A stretch of 5,932 bases of DNA, from the NCBI GenBank assembly GCA_021815535.1, contig JAKAGL010000165.1:1-5932 (forward strand), in the 5' to 3' direction. A program made the position numbers and the translations under genes. The DNA is from a bacterium (GTDB lineage: Bacteria > Nitrospinota_A > UBA7883 > JACRGQ01). Shown in pieces: positions 5,723 to 5,932 of the stretch (within the stretch, counting starts at the first letter, position 1; each line of letters begins with the position of its first letter). The notes under the pieces were generated by a model. The model was not told where the DNA came from. It made no database searches and worked only from the letters and a program-made list of their open reading frames with translations.

Positions 5723-5932
5723 ATGAGCAAATCATCTGAAAACCTCAAGGAACTGGTTGAGACGTTACACTTCGGCGAAAAGGTGGCCCGTGCGGAACAT
5801 CTGCTGCGCAGCTACTATGACCTTTATGGCGATTACGCCGTTGTGGCGAACTCGCTGGGCAAGGACAGCATGGTGGTGTGGGATATGGCGTTGCGGGTGA
5901 ACCCCAATGCCAAGGGATTCATCGTGACTACC
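5723..5932 (+). CDS. cysH: CysH-like PAPS/APS reductase superfamily protein (partial, 5' end)
   Basis: The first 70 codons are present; the window ends inside the gene. The N-terminal 30 residues are helical and charged. A Y38-A-V-V-A-N strand leads into S44-L-G-K-D-S49, the phosphate-binding loop of the N-type ATP pyrophosphatase (adenine nucleotide alpha hydrolase) fold. A helix V51-V-W-D-M-A and a second strand G65-F-I-V-T-T follow, arranged as in CysH, which reduces PAPS or APS to sulfite. Textbook CysH has an S-F-G-x-x-x loop here, while S-x-G-K-D-S is typical of CysD (sulfate adenylyltransferase small subunit) and thiolation enzymes. CysD or another PP-loop enzyme therefore remains possible until the C-terminus is seen. 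It lies 27 bases after the TusA-like gene with a purine-rich AAAAAGGA just before the ATG, so it belongs to the same operon. Confidence 0.68.
   Translation, partial: MSKSSENLKELVETLHFGEKVARAEHLLRSYYDLYGDYAVVANSLGKDSMVVWDMALRVNPNAKGFIVTT

Overview
The window looks like chromosomal DNA of a flagellated, Gram-negative-type bacterium. It carries a DksA/TraR zinc-finger protein, the RNA polymerase omega subunit, a DUF1844 protein, the flagellar switch protein FliN, a 7TM-DISM hybrid histidine kinase and the start of a sulfur-reduction cluster. DUF1844 beside housekeeping genes, together with 7TM-DISM kinases, would fit deltaproteobacterial, Nitrospinota or Nitrospirota-like lineages. That placement is an inference and I could not test it. 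No mobile element, CRISPR array, tRNA or rRNA was seen.

Left block (about 1-1552, + strand): dksA-like, rpoZ, DUF1844 and fliN run in the same direction. The last three are tightly packed: a 12-base gap between rpoZ and DUF1844, then a 4-base GTGA overlap into fliN. dksA lies 49 bases upstream of rpoZ. The block joins two RNA-polymerase-associated proteins (omega and a DksA-type secondary-channel factor) to a motility protein with no other flagellar gene beside it.

Middle (1587-4013, - strand): one large gene converges on fliN and encodes an 808-residue membrane-bound hybrid kinase. Its order is signal or anchor segment, periplasmic DISMED2 sensor, seven membrane helices, coiled coil, HisKA, HATPase and receiver. 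It starts at TTG behind a good Shine-Dalgarno sequence. I see no convincing terminator in the 34 bases between it and fliN.

Divergent spacer (4014-4406): 393 bases, strikingly AT-rich, with no gene. It holds a good sigma-70-type promoter reading right, plus several short inverted repeats.

Right block (4407 to the window end, + strand): a siroheme/4Fe-4S sulfite reductase-type protein with a built-in two-cluster ferredoxin domain, then a TusA-family protein, then the first 70 codons of a CysH-like (PAPS/APS reductase superfamily) protein. The first two genes overlap or abut, and the third follows after 27 bases. The simplest reading is an assimilatory sulfate-reduction operon: the CysH-like enzyme makes sulfite, the siroheme protein reduces it to sulfide, and the TusA-like protein carries or receives reduced sulfur. 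All three right-hand proteins differ from the textbook motifs of their families (CGGC in place of Cx5C, CPMS in place of CPxP, SLGKDS in place of SFGxE/Q-type). This is the part of the window most worth a closer look.
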